NCBI GenBank assembly: GCA_964652825.1
Contig: CAZZCU010000001.1
Location: forward strand, 211,574 to 275,573
DNA: 64,000 bases
Origin: CAZZCU01 sp964652825
GTDB lineage: Bacteria > Bdellovibrionota_B > Oligoflexia > Oligoflexales > CAZZCU01
Direction of reading: 5' to 3'
The position numbers and the translations under genes were made by a program. Within the stretch, counting starts at the first letter, position 1, and each line of letters opens with the position of its first letter. The notes beneath the pieces are model-generated. The model made no database searches. It was not told where the DNA came from and saw only the letters and a list, made by a program, of their open reading frames with translations. Below are positions 45,907 through 55,821 of this stretch, piece by piece.

Positions 45907-47022
45907 CTATTTCCCCTTACCCAAGAAGGTTTTTAACGCATCAATGATCGCATCACGATCCTTGATCTGGGAGGTTGTGATGCCGTCAGATTCCTCGCCA
46001 AAATGCTTGTGCAGATCGCGCAGAAACTGGCCGGAGCCATACCGTGATTCGACTTGCCCATAACAAAACAGGTTGGATGCCGGTATCAATTGTGTTTCCA
46101 ACAGCTTCATACATTCATTAGTGTCGTTGCCAGACCAATTATCACCGTCCGAGAAATGAAAAAGATAGATGTTCCACTCTGCCGGTAAAAATTCTTCTTC
46201 GATCATTTTCAGCGCCAGACGATAGGCGGAACTGATGAGAGTGCCACCGGATTCTTTAGTTCGGTAAAAGGTGTTTTCATCGACTTCGCGTGCTGTCGCA
46301 TCATGAATGATATAGCGACGTTCCAGGCCTTCATATTGTGTTCGCAGCCAGGTATCGAGCCAGAAACTTGTCAGGCGTACGATTTCTTTTTGTTCATCAC
46401 CCATCGAGCCGGAAACGTCCATCATGTAGATGATTACGGCGTTGGTCACCGGCTCGTTGTAGACTTTGTACGAGCGAAAACGCTTGTCTTCTTTGATAGG
46501 AATAATTACCGGATTGTCGGGGTCATATGTTCCCGAAGCGATCGAGCGTTTCAAGGCTTCTTTAAACGTGCGTTTGAAATGTCTTAACGATTCGGGACCT
46601 TGTTTGAGAATTCCGGTGTAGCGATAGTGCTTTGCTTCGAGATTCTTTTTGCCCTTGTTTTCGATATTCGGGAGTTCAAGCTCTTCGCCGAGAATGCTGG
46701 CGAGTTCTTCGAGGCTGACATCCACTTCCAGTGAATGCTGACCTTCTTCGCTCCCGGCTTGACCTTGTCCGTCGCCCGGTTGCGGCTCGCCTTGACCAAC
46801 GGTATCGCCGACCTCGCCCTGACCCTGACCGACACCACCTTGTTGATTATCGCCAAACTGAAAATGCGGGATGTCGATGCGCGGAAGAGGGATCGAGATT
46901 ATTTTTTTGCCCTGGCGACCGAGAAGTTCGCCGTTTGAGATAAACCGACGAAGCTCGCGCTTAATCTTGCCACGAACAATCTTGCGGAATCGGTTAAGGT
47001 CCGACTCCATCTTCAGCGCCAT
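45907..47022 (-). CDS. yeaH: DUF444/YeaH family VWA-like protein
   Basis: Partner of the PrkA kinase in the conserved prkA-yeaH-spoVR cluster. The 371-residue protein has a Gly/Gln-rich low-complexity segment (60-95) and a VWA-type domain with intact metal site DVSGS at 202-206. Its biochemical role is unknown; a link to stress adaptation comes from the E. coli and Myxococcales relatives. It is 12 bases downstream of prkA. Confidence 0.94.
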   Translation of the reverse strand: MALKMESDLNRFRKIVRGKIKRELRRFISNGELLGRQGKKIISIPLPRIDIPHFQFGDNQQGGVGQGQGEVGDTVGQGEPQPGDGQGQAGSEEGQHSLEVDVSLEELASILGEELELPNIENKGKKNLEAKHYRYTGILKQGPESLRHFKRTFKEALKRSIASGTYDPDNPVIIPIKEDKRFRSYKVYNEPVTNAVIIYMMDVSGSMGDEQKEIVRLTSFWLDTWLRTQYEGLERRYIIHDATAREVDENTFYRTKESGGTLISSAYRLALKMIEEEFLPAEWNIYLFHFSDGDNWSGNDTNECMKLLETQLIPASNLFCYGQVESRYGSGQFLRDLHKHFGEESDGITTSQIKDRDAIIDALKTFLGKGK

Positions 47023-47034
47023 GACATGTCCTTC

Positions 47035-49104
47035 TTACGAGGCTTTGCCTTCGCCTTTAACTACGTCGCCACGTGCAAATACACTTGCCACGAATCCCAG
47101 CGCGTCACCGGCGCAGATTTCGCAGTAGCCGTAATTCTTGATCAGTCGATTTTTGACTACATCGATCTTGGCCTGAGTTTCTTTGTCAACGATGTTGGAA
47201 ACCAGGCTTGTTAACTTGATGGTGTCTTTTTGATCTTCAAACAGCTTAAGCTCCAAAGCCTTGTGCAGACGCTCGTTCATGCGGAAATCAAAAGCCTTGC
47301 CATCAAGCGCCAACGCACCGATGTAGTTCATGATTTCCCGGCGGAAATCATCTTTGCGGCTTTCGGCGATATCGATTTTCTCTTCGATCGATCGCATGAG
47401 TCGCTCATCCGGCTCCTCGTCGGCACCCGTATAGGGGTTACGAACCTTTTCTTTTTGGGTATAGGCTTTGACGTTATCGATGTAGTTGCCACACAACTTG
47501 TCGATAGCACCCTCGTCAGCAGAGATAGCCCGTTGAACTTCGTGTTTAACGATATCTTCGTACTCAAGTTTCACGATCGATAACAGTTCGCGATAATTCT
47601 TGCGCGTTTCTTCGTCGCTGATGAGAGAGTGACTCTTTAGACCCGAATCAAGCTCATTGAGCACGATAAACGGATTAACGCAGCCTTCGCCTTTATCCAT
47701 GACCAGAGAGTTAGAAATTTTATCCTGGATGTAGCGCGGGCTAATGCCTTCAAGACCTTCGCGAGTCGTTTCCTTGCGCAACTCCTTAACGTGATCTTCG
47801 GTAAAGCCCGGGATGTTTTTGCCGTTATAAAGCTTCAATTTTTGCATAATCGTCAGATTGGCTTTCTTCGGCTCTTCCAAGCGCGTGAGCACTGCCCACA
47901 TGGCGCCCATTTCCAACGTGTGTGGCGCGATGTGAATGTGCGGTACGGTTTTGGAATTGAAGTCTTTTTGGTAAATTTTGATCTCTTCGTTTAGACGCGT
48001 AATGTAAGGGACATCAATCTTAACCGTACGATCACGTAAAGCTTCCATAAATTCGTTGTTTTGCAATTTACGGTATTCCGGCTCGTTAGTGTGTCCAATG
48101 ATGACTTCGTCGATATCGGTTTGCGCGAATTTTTTGGGTTTGATTTTGTGTTCCTGGCTTGCCGTTAACAGATCGTACAGGAACGCCACGTCCAATTTTA
48201 ACACCTCGATGAATTCGATGATGCCGCGGTTGGCAATGTTAAATTCACCATCAAAGTTGAAGGCGCGTGGATCAGAGTCGGAACCATATTCAGCGATTTT
48301 ACGATAATTGATATCGCCGGTGAGTTCGGTGGAGTCCTGGTTCTTTTCGTCTTTGGGTTGGAAAGTACCGATACCAACGCGATCACGTTCCGACAAAACC
48401 AGGCGTTTGACTTCGATATGGTTCTTGACCATTTTTTCCCAGTCGCCTTTGTAGTGCAGCATGAGTTCGCGATATACATAGCGACATGCCGGGCAAACTT
48501 CGCCTTCGATGTAAATTTCGCGCGCACGCTCGCGTTGCGTATTGAGTGCCTCCAATACCTGGGCTTTGCGTTCGGATGGTATCAGGTGCAAAGGCTCTTC
48601 GTGAATGGGACAAGGCATGGTGTCTTCCATTTTCAGGATTTCACCGAGGTTTTTCCAGATGTAGGTGTATAGAGCTCCCTCAGGCTTGCGCGAGTATGCT
48701 TCCAAGCCCTTTTTAAGTAGGCGGGCGATAGTCGATTTTGATGAACCCACGGGGCCGTGAAGGAGGATGACGCGCTTTTCCGGTCCATAATGATTGGCGC
48801 CAGCCTTGAAAACATTCACTAGTTTTTGCAAATGCACATCAAGACCGAAGATTGCGTCTTTGCCATTATCGAATGGATCATCAAAAAATTTATAGTGAAC
48901 GATTTTCTTTTTGTACTCAGCGTACTCGTACGAGTCGTAGCTCAGAATCATATCCATCACGCGCTGGAAGGCCGTGCGTGTGATATCCGGATTCTCAATG
49001 GCCATGTTGAGATATTCTTCAAAGGTGCCAGTCCAATTGAGCTCGGCATGTATTTTGTTGAACTCGCCTTTGCTGACGATGCTGAAAACCTGTTTAGCAT
49101 CCAT
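47035..49104 (-). CDS. prkA: PrkA serine protein kinase / AAA+ ATPase
   Basis: Protein of 689 residues, slightly above the usual 640. The AAA+ domain has Walker A GPVGSSKS at 117-124; the C-terminal PrkA kinase-like region follows. A four-Cys pattern (CPIHEE, CPACRY) near 185-225 is also present in many PrkA proteins. In E. coli YeaG regulates nitrogen-starvation and stationary-phase responses; a protease function has been reported for Bacillus PrkA. AAGGAG lies nine bases before the ATG. It is the first gene of the four-gene unit. Confidence 0.95.
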   Translation of the reverse strand: MDAKQVFSIVSKGEFNKIHAELNWTGTFEEYLNMAIENPDITRTAFQRVMDMILSYDSYEYAEYKKKIVHYKFFDDPFDNGKDAIFGLDVHLQKLVNVFKAGANHYGPEKRVILLHGPVGSSKSTIARLLKKGLEAYSRKPEGALYTYIWKNLGEILKMEDTMPCPIHEEPLHLIPSERKAQVLEALNTQRERAREIYIEGEVCPACRYVYRELMLHYKGDWEKMVKNHIEVKRLVLSERDRVGIGTFQPKDEKNQDSTELTGDINYRKIAEYGSDSDPRAFNFDGEFNIANRGIIEFIEVLKLDVAFLYDLLTASQEHKIKPKKFAQTDIDEVIIGHTNEPEYRKLQNNEFMEALRDRTVKIDVPYITRLNEEIKIYQKDFNSKTVPHIHIAPHTLEMGAMWAVLTRLEEPKKANLTIMQKLKLYNGKNIPGFTEDHVKELRKETTREGLEGISPRYIQDKISNSLVMDKGEGCVNPFIVLNELDSGLKSHSLISDEETRKNYRELLSIVKLEYEDIVKHEVQRAISADEGAIDKLCGNYIDNVKAYTQKEKVRNPYTGADEEPDERLMRSIEEKIDIAESRKDDFRREIMNYIGALALDGKAFDFRMNERLHKALELKLFEDQKDTIKLTSLVSNIVDKETQAKIDVVKNRLIKNYGYCEICAGDALGFVASVFARGDVVKGEGKAS

Positions 49105-49213
49105 GCTCGAGTACTCCTTGTACTTTGAGTGTTGGTGGAGTCGCGCCGCAAAAATTTCGCAAAATCACGAACACATTTTTTGAGAAATTATGTTTGTAGG
49201 TCGGGCAAAAAGC

Positions 49214-49239
49214 AAAATTATCCTATACTTACAGGATAA
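49214..49239 (-). terminator. Candidate terminator of prfB
   Basis: Minus strand hairpin with 7-bp stem (49233-49239 with 49218-49224), 8-base loop, then TTTTGCTTTTT. It could end the prfB transcript, but it overlaps the -10 of a candidate prkA promoter. Confidence 0.4.
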
Positions 49240-49261
49240 AGCCTGGCGGCAAACCTGTCAA
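49233..49261 (-). promoter_or_regulatory. Candidate sigma-70 promoter of prkA unit
   Basis: Perfect TTGACA (49256-49261) and TATCCT (49233-49238) with a 17-base spacer, on the minus strand. Transcription would start near 49226, giving a leader of about 120 nt before prkA. Confidence 0.5.
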
Positions 49262-49321
49262 AGTATCAGACAAGAAAATTTCCCTTTTGGAGATGAGAAA
49301 AATTCAGGTGTTTTCTTATCA

Positions 49322-50447
49322 TTATTGCGCTGTTGGCGCGGTGCTTGATGAACTCGCCTGGCTTAGAAACGTGTTGATGAAATCGTCCAAATCCCCATCC
49401 AAGACGGTATTCGGGTCGTGCGAGGTGAAATCCGTTCGATGATCTTTGGCCATTTTGTAGGGATGCAAAACATAGCTGCGGATTTGACTGCCCCACCCGA
49501 TCTCGCTCTTGGTGTTTTCCAATGCTTCTTGGGATTCGCGTCTAATCTCAAGTTCGCGTTCATATAACTTGGACTTGAGCATTTTCATGGCCTGATCCCG
49601 GTTCTGATGTTGAGAGCGCTGGTTCTGGCACTGCACAACGATTCCAGTGGGAATGTGGGTCATACGTATAGCCGAATCGGTTTTGTTAACGTGTTGACCG
49701 CCGGCGCCACTGGCGCGGTAAGTGTCGACGCGAATATCGCCTTCGTTAATCTGAATATCAATGTTGTCATCAACTATTGGTGTGACGAACACCGACGCAA
49801 AACTCGTGTGTCGCCGCGCGTTCGAGTCAAAAGGACTGATGCGTACCAGACGATGCACGCCCGACTCGGCTTTGAGAAGGCCGAACGCGTACTCACCAGT
49901 GACTTGAAATGAGGCGCTTTTAATCCCGGCACCTTCGCCATCTTGCAGGTCAAAGACTTCGCTGTTCCAGCCACGCCGTTCAGCATAACGCAGATACATT
50001 CGGAACAACATTGATGCCCAGTCGCAGGATTCCGTGCCGCCGGCGCCGGCGTTGATTTGTACTAAGGCGTCGTTGCGATCGAGTTCGCCACCGAGGAGTT
50101 TTTCGACCTCGATGGCGGCCAGCTCTTTTTCAAGTGTTTCAAGAAGCAGTGCGGCTTCGGTGGTATAGTCATCATGACCTTCATTGGCAAGTTCGGCGGC
50201 TGCCTCTAAATCAGCCATTGTCTGTTTGAGTCTGCTGGCGCGAGTCAGAGTGTTCTCCAGGGATTTTTTTTCTTTAAGAATCGGTGCCGCAACCTCTGGA
50301 TTACCCCAGAAGTCCGGAGTTTCGGCGATGCGGCTTTCTACTTCTTGTAGCTGGTTGGTTTTGGTTGCGACGTCAAAGATACCCCCAGATGACGTCGAAC
50401 TTGGATTTGGCTTCGCGAGTTCTGGAATTGATTGTATGCAAGTCCAT
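49322..50447 (-). CDS. prfB: Peptide chain release factor 2, expressed by programmed +1 frameshift
   Basis: RF2 reads UGA and UAA stop codons. Translation starts at ATG 50447 and gives 24 codons (MDLHTINSRTREAKSK...GYL) up to an in-frame TGA at 50373-50375. A +1 slip at CTT continues with DVATKTNQLQEVE and 350 residues in total, for a product of 374. RF2 hallmarks are the SPF tripeptide in SPFDSNARRHTSF (stop recognition) and GAGGQHVNKTDSA with the GGQ motif. The uninterrupted frame upstream of the slip site codes an unrelated sequence and should not be taken as an N-terminus. Confidence 0.95.
50369..50386 (-). promoter_or_regulatory. prfB autoregulatory +1 frameshift site
   Basis: The minus strand reads GGGGG-TAT-CTT-TGA-C: a Shine-Dalgarno-like run three bases before the slippery CTT, followed by the UGA stop and C. 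This is almost base-for-base the E. coli site. Low RF2 slows UGA decoding and raises frameshifting, so RF2 controls its own level. Confidence 0.95.
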
Positions 50448-50480
50448 TGGGGCTTTCTATCCTCGTTAAGGGCAGTCACG

Positions 50481-50510
50481 TTGACTTTTATGAATCGCGA
50501 AAAGTACCAT
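50481..50510 (+). promoter_or_regulatory. Candidate promoter of flbD-motAB
   Basis: TTGACT (50481-50486), 18-base spacer, TACCAT (50505-50510). The -10 is weak. No -24/-12 element was found for this operon. Confidence 0.35.
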
Positions 50511-50555
50511 AGAAGATTAGGTAATGCATCCCTTTTGCCAAAGCCCAGGTGAACA

Positions 50556-50771
50556 ATGATTTTGCTGACCAAGATCGATAATACGCGACTGTTGCTCAAT
50601 CTGGAGACCGTTAAGTACATGGAAGCAACCCCCGATACTCTCATCTTTTTCATCAATGGCGATTCGGTCATTGTTCGTGAGTCACTGGATGAAGTTGTCC
50701 AGCGCGTGATACAATTTAAAGCGAAGATTCTTGAACAAGCAAAAGTAGTTACGGACGGGCCGACGACTTAA
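50556..50771 (+). CDS. flbD: FlbD family flagellar protein
   Basis: Short protein of 71 residues. MILLTKIDNTRLLLNLETVKYMEATPDTLI and the segment VIVRESLDEVVQRVIQFK are typical of the small FlbD family found next to motAB in spirochetes, Firmicutes and deltaproteobacteria. It is not the NtrC-like Caulobacter FlbD. Its molecular role is poorly defined. It is followed by motA after 47 bases. Confidence 0.9.
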   Translation: MILLTKIDNTRLLLNLETVKYMEATPDTLIFFINGDSVIVRESLDEVVQRVIQFKAKILEQAKVVTDGPTT

Positions 50772-50818
50772 TGGCCATGGTGTGCAATGCGGATGTTGCT
50801 ACCTAAGGGGAATGAGAG

Positions 50819-51580
50819 ATGGATCTCACTAGTTTGATTGGACCAGTACTTGCCCTCGGTACGATTATCGGCGGGATGATTCTTGAGGGTGGTCACTTAA
50901 GCTCTATTCTGCAGCTCACCGCTGCGTTGATCGTGTTGGGCGGTGCTTTTGGTTCGATCTTGGTTGCATATCCGCTTCCTGATGTCATCTTTGCACTCAA
51001 AAGCTTGGGTATATGGTTGAAAAATCCTTCCACTAATCCTGATGACATCGTCAAAGACATTATCGATCTAGCGCAAACAGCGCGTAAGGAATCAATTCTT
51101 GCTTTGGAGAAGAAGCGCGAAGGTATCAAATTTGCGCCTTTAGGCAAGGCAGTGAAATTGGCAGTTGATGGCACAGATCCCAATATTATTCGCGATACTT
51201 TGGAGACCGAAAAAGAAATCACTTTTGAAGAAGCCGAGGTCGCGGTGAAATTCTGGGAAGATTTGGGTGCTATTGCTCCCACGATCGGGATTCTTGGTGC
51301 CGTACTTGGTTTGATTCACGTTATGGAGAATTTAAGTAACCCTGATGCCATCGGCCCCGGTATTGCTATTGCTTTCGTTGCGACACTGTATGGTGTAGGT
51401 TCGGCGAACATCTTTTTTATTCCCATCGGCAAGAAAATCAAACGTAAAGCAATGCTGGAAGGACACGCCCGCGATATGGTGATTATCGGTGTAGAAGGGA
51501 TATTGTCGGGATTAAATCCAAAAGTGATTGAGGAAAAATTGGCGGTGTTTGTACATGGACATTCCACCGAAGAAAAATAG
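50819..51580 (+). CDS. motA: Flagellar stator protein MotA
   Basis: Inner-membrane stator subunit (253 residues) with four membrane spans. The two N-terminal spans (about 5-22, 35-52) and the two C-terminal ones (GAIAPTIGILGAVLGLIHVM and GPGIAIAFVATLYGVGSANI) carry the conserved prolines of the ion channel. A cytoplasmic loop between spans 2 and 3 contacts FliG. It is the classical MotA type rather than the ExbB/TolQ type. A GGGGAATGAGAG stretch precedes the ATG. Confidence 0.96.
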   Translation: MDLTSLIGPVLALGTIIGGMILEGGHLSSILQLTAALIVLGGAFGSILVAYPLPDVIFALKSLGIWLKNPSTNPDDIVKDIIDLAQTARKESILALEKKREGIKFAPLGKAVKLAVDGTDPNIIRDTLETEKEITFEEAEVAVKFWEDLGAIAPTIGILGAVLGLIHVMENLSNPDAIGPGIAIAFVATLYGVGSANIFFIPIGKKIKRKAMLEGHARDMVIIGVEGILSGLNPKVIEEKLAVFVHGHSTEEK

Positions 51581-51628
51581 TTCTATATCGTAGCAATCTT
51601 GCCGTGCGCTAAACGTGAGATATAAGCA

Positions 51629-52447
51629 GTGTCAAAAAAGAAAAAATGCCCGGAATTTGAAAACCATGAACGTTGGCTCGTAAGTTATGCCGACATGGTG
51701 ACGCTGTTATTTGCCGTATTTGTGGTTTTGTATGCACTCAATATGACGCCCAAACCAAATGCGGCAGCATCGCTGGAAGGCTCGATGCAAGAAAGTTTCA
51801 ACACGCCGTTGGATGATATTCCCGTTGATAGGCGCATTGGTCCCTCGGAAGCAGGTATAGGTATTTTCGAGCACTTTCGTGGCGATCAGGCGCGTCCGCC
51901 GTTACTCAAAAAATATCCGGGCCGTCCGACACAATCAAAAATTATCGATGATGAATACAATCGCCTCAGAATTCAGCTCGACGAACGCCTCTATGGTCCG
52001 AATAAATTTCAGCAGGGCAGTGGCAAATCCGGTCAGGCGCGTATTGTTGATATTCAACGTACTGCCAATGGATTTCGCTTGCGTCTGGCGGCTAGACATT
52101 TTTATGCCTCAGGTGCGGTTGAGGTGCGCCGCGAAGCTCTCAAAGATCTTGATACTGTCATCAATTTGTTGAAGGATCTCGGGCGTCCCGTGACGATCGA
52201 AGGGCATACCGATTCGTTGCCGCCAAGCGGTAATATGACTAATTGGGAGCTCTCGACTCTGCGCGCAACCAGCGTCGTAAAATACATGATTCGCGAGAAA
52301 AACTTCCCGGCTACGCAACTCAGTGCCGCCGGCTACGCGGATTTGCGGCCGATTGCTCATAATGGTACCGAAACTGGACGTGCGCTTAACAGACGTATCG
52401 AGATCAACGTCAACTATAATTCGGTTGATGATGTCGACCCCGAGTAA
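51629..52447 (+). CDS. motB: Flagellar stator protein MotB
   Basis: Stator subunit with 272 residues and a GTG start. The single membrane helix contains the ion-binding Asp22 (YADMVTLLFAVFVVLYAL). An OmpA/MotB peptidoglycan-binding domain follows at about 150-260 (EGHTDSLPPSGNMTNWELSTLRA). The helix looks proton-type but ion specificity is uncertain. It is 48 bases downstream of motA; the next gene begins 12 bases after it. Confidence 0.96.
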   Translation: MSKKKKCPEFENHERWLVSYADMVTLLFAVFVVLYALNMTPKPNAAASLEGSMQESFNTPLDDIPVDRRIGPSEAGIGIFEHFRGDQARPPLLKKYPGRPTQSKIIDDEYNRLRIQLDERLYGPNKFQQGSGKSGQARIVDIQRTANGFRLRLAARHFYASGAVEVRREALKDLDTVINLLKDLGRPVTIEGHTDSLPPSGNMTNWELSTLRATSVVKYMIREKNFPATQLSAAGYADLRPIAHNGTETGRALNRRIEINVNYNSVDDVDPE

Positions 52448-52459
52448 TTGGCGGTCCCC

Positions 52460-54808
52460 ATGTTTAAGTGTAAATATATTTTTTTTGTTTTGACATTGTC
52501 ATTGGTCGCGGCGGCGAAACCAAAGACTGTGCCCAAGCCATCTCAAGATCCACCTCCTATACATAAGCAAAGTTTTGACTACATCTTAAAGAACTATCTG
52601 TTCGTTGCCGACTTCTCGGAGAAGGAGCCTGAGCGCAGAATCTCTAAAGATGTGTTCTGGCGTTATCCTTTGCAGATTCCAAAAATCAATTTTCCCGTCG
52701 AATATGCGCTAAATAATCCGTCTAAAGACGTGCCGGCCACGCCTGGTGATGGCATGGCAACGCATCATATGAATCGTGGCAGGGTATTCTTCCTAGATGG
52801 AAACTATGAAGAAGCCAAGAATATCTGGCTTGCAGGTCGAGCGCGATATAAGCAGCAGTATCCGTATCATCGACGAACAGATTATTTTATCGGTCTGGCT
52901 TTTCTTAATATCGCGGCCCAGCAGGTGAAAGAAGCTGGCGGCAATTGGCAGGATCTCAAGGTCAAAGGAACATTGGCAAACGCCGCGACATTTTTAAGTT
53001 GGGCTTTTATCAGGAAGGCCGACGAAAAAGACGAATTGGCTGATGCCGCTGCACCCAGGCAGCTTTACAATCTGGCGGCGATTTATTTTATGTACGAGCG
53101 TTATCCTGCAGCATATGGCGCGGCCAATAATGGCTTGGAGTATTTACGCAAGACTGGCCGCATTGATTATCGGCCGCAATTTCAGCGGGTGATCGTCGAG
53201 TCATTTGTTAAAGCTCAGAATTATTTGGAGGCGGTACAGACGATCGATACTGCCATTCGTCAGGACCCCGATATTAAGCAGGCTGCGGCGATGTTTACCC
53301 GCGTGGGCGACATATACTTTAATCAAAACAACTATGAGTTGGCCGAGGAAGCTTACGCGATCGGCAATAAACTTGATCAGGATGTAAATCGTCTCAATCC
53401 GGCACAATTTGTCTTGCAAGGGGAGACTTTATTTTGGCTCGGGCGATTTGCTGAGTCACAAAAATTATTTCATTACGCACTGGAGGGGGCGGCGCGCAAA
53501 GAAGCGGTTACCGACCTGCCAAGAAATTTCGCTGCGTTTGCGCAACTAAGGATCGCCGATGCGTTTCTTGCGCAGAAGCAGTATGAGCAGGCACGACTTG
53601 GATACTTTAAAGTCAGTCAGGAATATCGCGACTCCGAGGCGGCTAAGATTGCGGGAATTCGTAGTGCTTGCCTAGAACTACCACAGTATGACGGCAAAAA
53701 TGTCGAGCATGCACGGAAGTTGCTCGTCGATGCAGCCAAAGAAGAATTGTCGCCGATACTTACAGAGATGTCGACTGCCTGCAACGTGGCGTCGTATGCG
53801 GCTCGCGAACGAACTCCGGAAATGGTTGGGCGCGTCAAGCAATTTGCTGAGAAGTATCCGGAATCGCCGGTACTGAAAGAATTTTTTGAGCCTGTACGGG
53901 CGGTGCAGGCGAAGAAGCTGGACGAATATTTTGCCCGTAAGGAAAAATACGAAGCTCTTAGTTTCTTTGAAAAGAATCGTAAAACCTTATTTCCAAAGAT
54001 TTCTTCTGATCGCCAGCGTTTATTGTTTGCTGCATATGCAGAGGCTTGGCGTAGTGACGCCGCCAGCGAATTTTGGCGGGCATATGCCGAACTGCCGGAT
54101 AGCGACGCAAAGTTAATACGGCAGGCCGTGGTGGTGGCGGAAATGACCAATACTTCCAAGATGAAAACCACCAAGAAAACAGCGACAAAAGTGCAGCCAA
54201 AATGGTTGGCATTGAATAAGCAAGTGGCAACCAAGCTCGGCAAACATAAATGGTCTACCAGTAAACCTTCGCCACAGAACTTTGAATTTTTGCAGCGCGT
54301 GTTGGCATCACAAACTGCTAACGAACACATTGTGTGGGCAACGAACTTAGCCGAACACTGGAGTCGTGCCGATGCGACGCTGACATGCAGTTTGTACTAT
54401 TCACTGCTGACACGTGGCTTGGGTCTCCGAAATGTCACTAAAGAGCAGCGTGCGCATTTGCGCCAAAAGAGTTTGGCGTTAGTCGAGAAATCCTTGCCTG
54501 ATTTATTTAAGCAGGATGCATCGTGTGCTCAGTCATTACTTGAGCTCGAGCAAGTAGTGCTTGCAGGGTCACCACAGGAGCTGGCCAAGCGTTATCTGGC
54601 ACGTAAGGACTGGGAATTCACCGCGCCGTTGATCAGCATGGCTTGGGTGACCGCCGAACGTATGTTCGAGCAGCGACAGAAGGATGCTGCCAAGAATCTT
54701 TGGCGTTTGATTGTCGAAAAGGCGCCAGCCGATGCACCGGAATTGGTTTTGGCCAAAGCTCGATTGGATGAACGTAAAGCTGAAACAGAAGAGATGTGGG
54801 ATCGATAA
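52460..54808 (+). CDS. Exported tetratricopeptide-like protein, stator-linked by location
   Basis: Protein of 782 residues with a signal peptide (KYIFFVLTLSLVAAA). The body is helical with TPR-like repeats, for example near 275-305 (FTRVGDIYFNQNNYELAEEAY) and near 365-395 (RIADAFLAQKQYEQARLGY); a large central helical region follows. No enzyme motif is seen. The ATG at 52460 was chosen because it gives the signal peptide; the open frame extends to a TTG at 52448. The ORF overlaps the next gene by one base. Position in the motAB operon suggests a periplasmic scaffold in motility, but that is inference. Confidence 0.75.
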   Translation: MFKCKYIFFVLTLSLVAAAKPKTVPKPSQDPPPIHKQSFDYILKNYLFVADFSEKEPERRISKDVFWRYPLQIPKINFPVEYALNNPSKDVPATPGDGMATHHMNRGRVFFLDGNYEEAKNIWLAGRARYKQQYPYHRRTDYFIGLAFLNIAAQQVKEAGGNWQDLKVKGTLANAATFLSWAFIRKADEKDELADAAAPRQLYNLAAIYFMYERYPAAYGAANNGLEYLRKTGRIDYRPQFQRVIVESFVKAQNYLEAVQTIDTAIRQDPDIKQAAAMFTRVGDIYFNQNNYELAEEAYAIGNKLDQDVNRLNPAQFVLQGETLFWLGRFAESQKLFHYALEGAARKEAVTDLPRNFAAFAQLRIADAFLAQKQYEQARLGYFKVSQEYRDSEAAKIAGIRSACLELPQYDGKNVEHARKLLVDAAKEELSPILTEMSTACNVASYAARERTPEMVGRVKQFAEKYPESPVLKEFFEPVRAVQAKKLDEYFARKEKYEALSFFEKNRKTLFPKISSDRQRLLFAAYAEAWRSDAASEFWRAYAELPDSDAKLIRQAVVVAEMTNTSKMKTTKKTATKVQPKWLALNKQVATKLGKHKWSTSKPSPQNFEFLQRVLASQTANEHIVWATNLAEHWSRADATLTCSLYYSLLTRGLGLRNVTKEQRAHLRQKSLALVEKSLPDLFKQDASCAQSLLELEQVVLAGSPQELAKRYLARKDWEFTAPLISMAWVTAERMFEQRQKDAAKNLWRLIVEKAPADAPELVLAKARLDERKAETEEMWDR

Positions 54809-55821
54809 TGTTGATGAAATTTTTCTCGGCGTTTGCCGTTGGTTTTCTATCATTGGTTTTAATGGTCGCCTGCTCCATGAGGCGTGAACAATCGCAGGTC
54901 GAGAGCTTGAGTTATCGCTGTACTGCGACCAAATTCAAGACCGGCGATGGCGGAATATTCGTGAACTTGACCCAACGCTCCTCCGCCGGGGCGGGCAGTG
55001 CCGCTACGAGATTGGCGGAGATGGCTCAAATACGCCTGACCCAGGTGGGATCTTCCGGTGGCGACGTGTTATGGAATATTCCCGCCGCAGAACTGGTCCC
55101 TCAGCGTGGTTCGCTGGCAAGTGCGCCGCAGGGTCGTTACAAGATCGCGCAACTAACGGTTACTAGTAGTGGCGTAAAGCACATACTGATACCGACAACT
55201 GAATTGCAGAGCACAATTTTTACCGTTCACCAAAACTGTATTTCAAATTTGGGTGAATGGGCGATCGACTTAAAGCCGCAAAACAAAATCAGATTGGACT
55301 CCAAGCTGAGTCAGCCTTCGTTTCGCTTGGCGGCACAACGCGCTGGTGTTGATGGTGCTGCGGTGCTTGATGCCTATAAGCCGGATGATTTTCCTGATCT
55401 TGATGTCGATGATACGATTTTGACTACTATTGCCAAAGTTAAACGCAGCCGTATGATTTCCATGCATTATCGTATCGATGTAACACCGCAGCCGACATTG
55501 GCGCGTAAGCTGCTGCCGGCGGTTAAGGCGCGTGATGTAAGTATGCGTGCGTGTTATAGCGGTCGTCTCGATGCTCAGCCTAAGTTGCGGGGATCAGTGA
55601 CAATGAAGTTCAAATGGATCAAGCCCACCGGCAAACTAAGCAATGTAAATGTCGCTGGCGGTGATTTGCGTGACCAGCAGGTGACAACTTGTCTTGGTGA
55701 GGAGCTACAGCAGATAGTTGTGGCAACGCCACGATCCGTTCAAGGCACGATCAAGTTTGTTTTTGATGCAAAAGAAGGAGCGCCGCAACAGGTTGCGACG
55801 CTCCCAGATAGCGAACTTTAG
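54808..55821 (+). CDS. Lipoprotein with AgmX/PglI-like C-terminal domain
   Basis: Protein of 337 residues. The signal ends LMVAC (Cys22). The C-terminal part, about 240-325, has the pattern of AgmX/PglI and TonB-C-like domains: RACYSGRLDAQPKLRGSVTM, then GKLSNVNVAGGDLRDQQVTTCLGEELQQ, with the two characteristic cysteines. In Myxococcus such domains occur in gliding-machinery proteins. The ATG overlaps the upstream stop by one base, so it is coupled to the TPR gene. Its 3' end overlaps the convergent Tyr-rich gene by four bases. Confidence 0.75.
   Translation: MLMKFFSAFAVGFLSLVLMVACSMRREQSQVESLSYRCTATKFKTGDGGIFVNLTQRSSAGAGSAATRLAEMAQIRLTQVGSSGGDVLWNIPAAELVPQRGSLASAPQGRYKIAQLTVTSSGVKHILIPTTELQSTIFTVHQNCISNLGEWAIDLKPQNKIRLDSKLSQPSFRLAAQRAGVDGAAVLDAYKPDDFPDLDVDDTILTTIAKVKRSRMISMHYRIDVTPQPTLARKLLPAVKARDVSMRACYSGRLDAQPKLRGSVTMKFKWIKPTGKLSNVNVAGGDLRDQQVTTCLGEELQQIVVATPRSVQGTIKFVFDAKEGAPQQVATLPDSEL

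Noticed and set aside
50448..50671. N-terminal extension of prfB in the ORF2 frame
   Set aside because: Unrelated to RF2; the true N-terminus is encoded by ORF1 before the +1 frameshift.
50772..50818. Sigma-54 promoter before motA
   Set aside because: TGGCCATGGTGTGCA has GG and GC 11 bases apart; flbD and motA are more simply cotranscribed.
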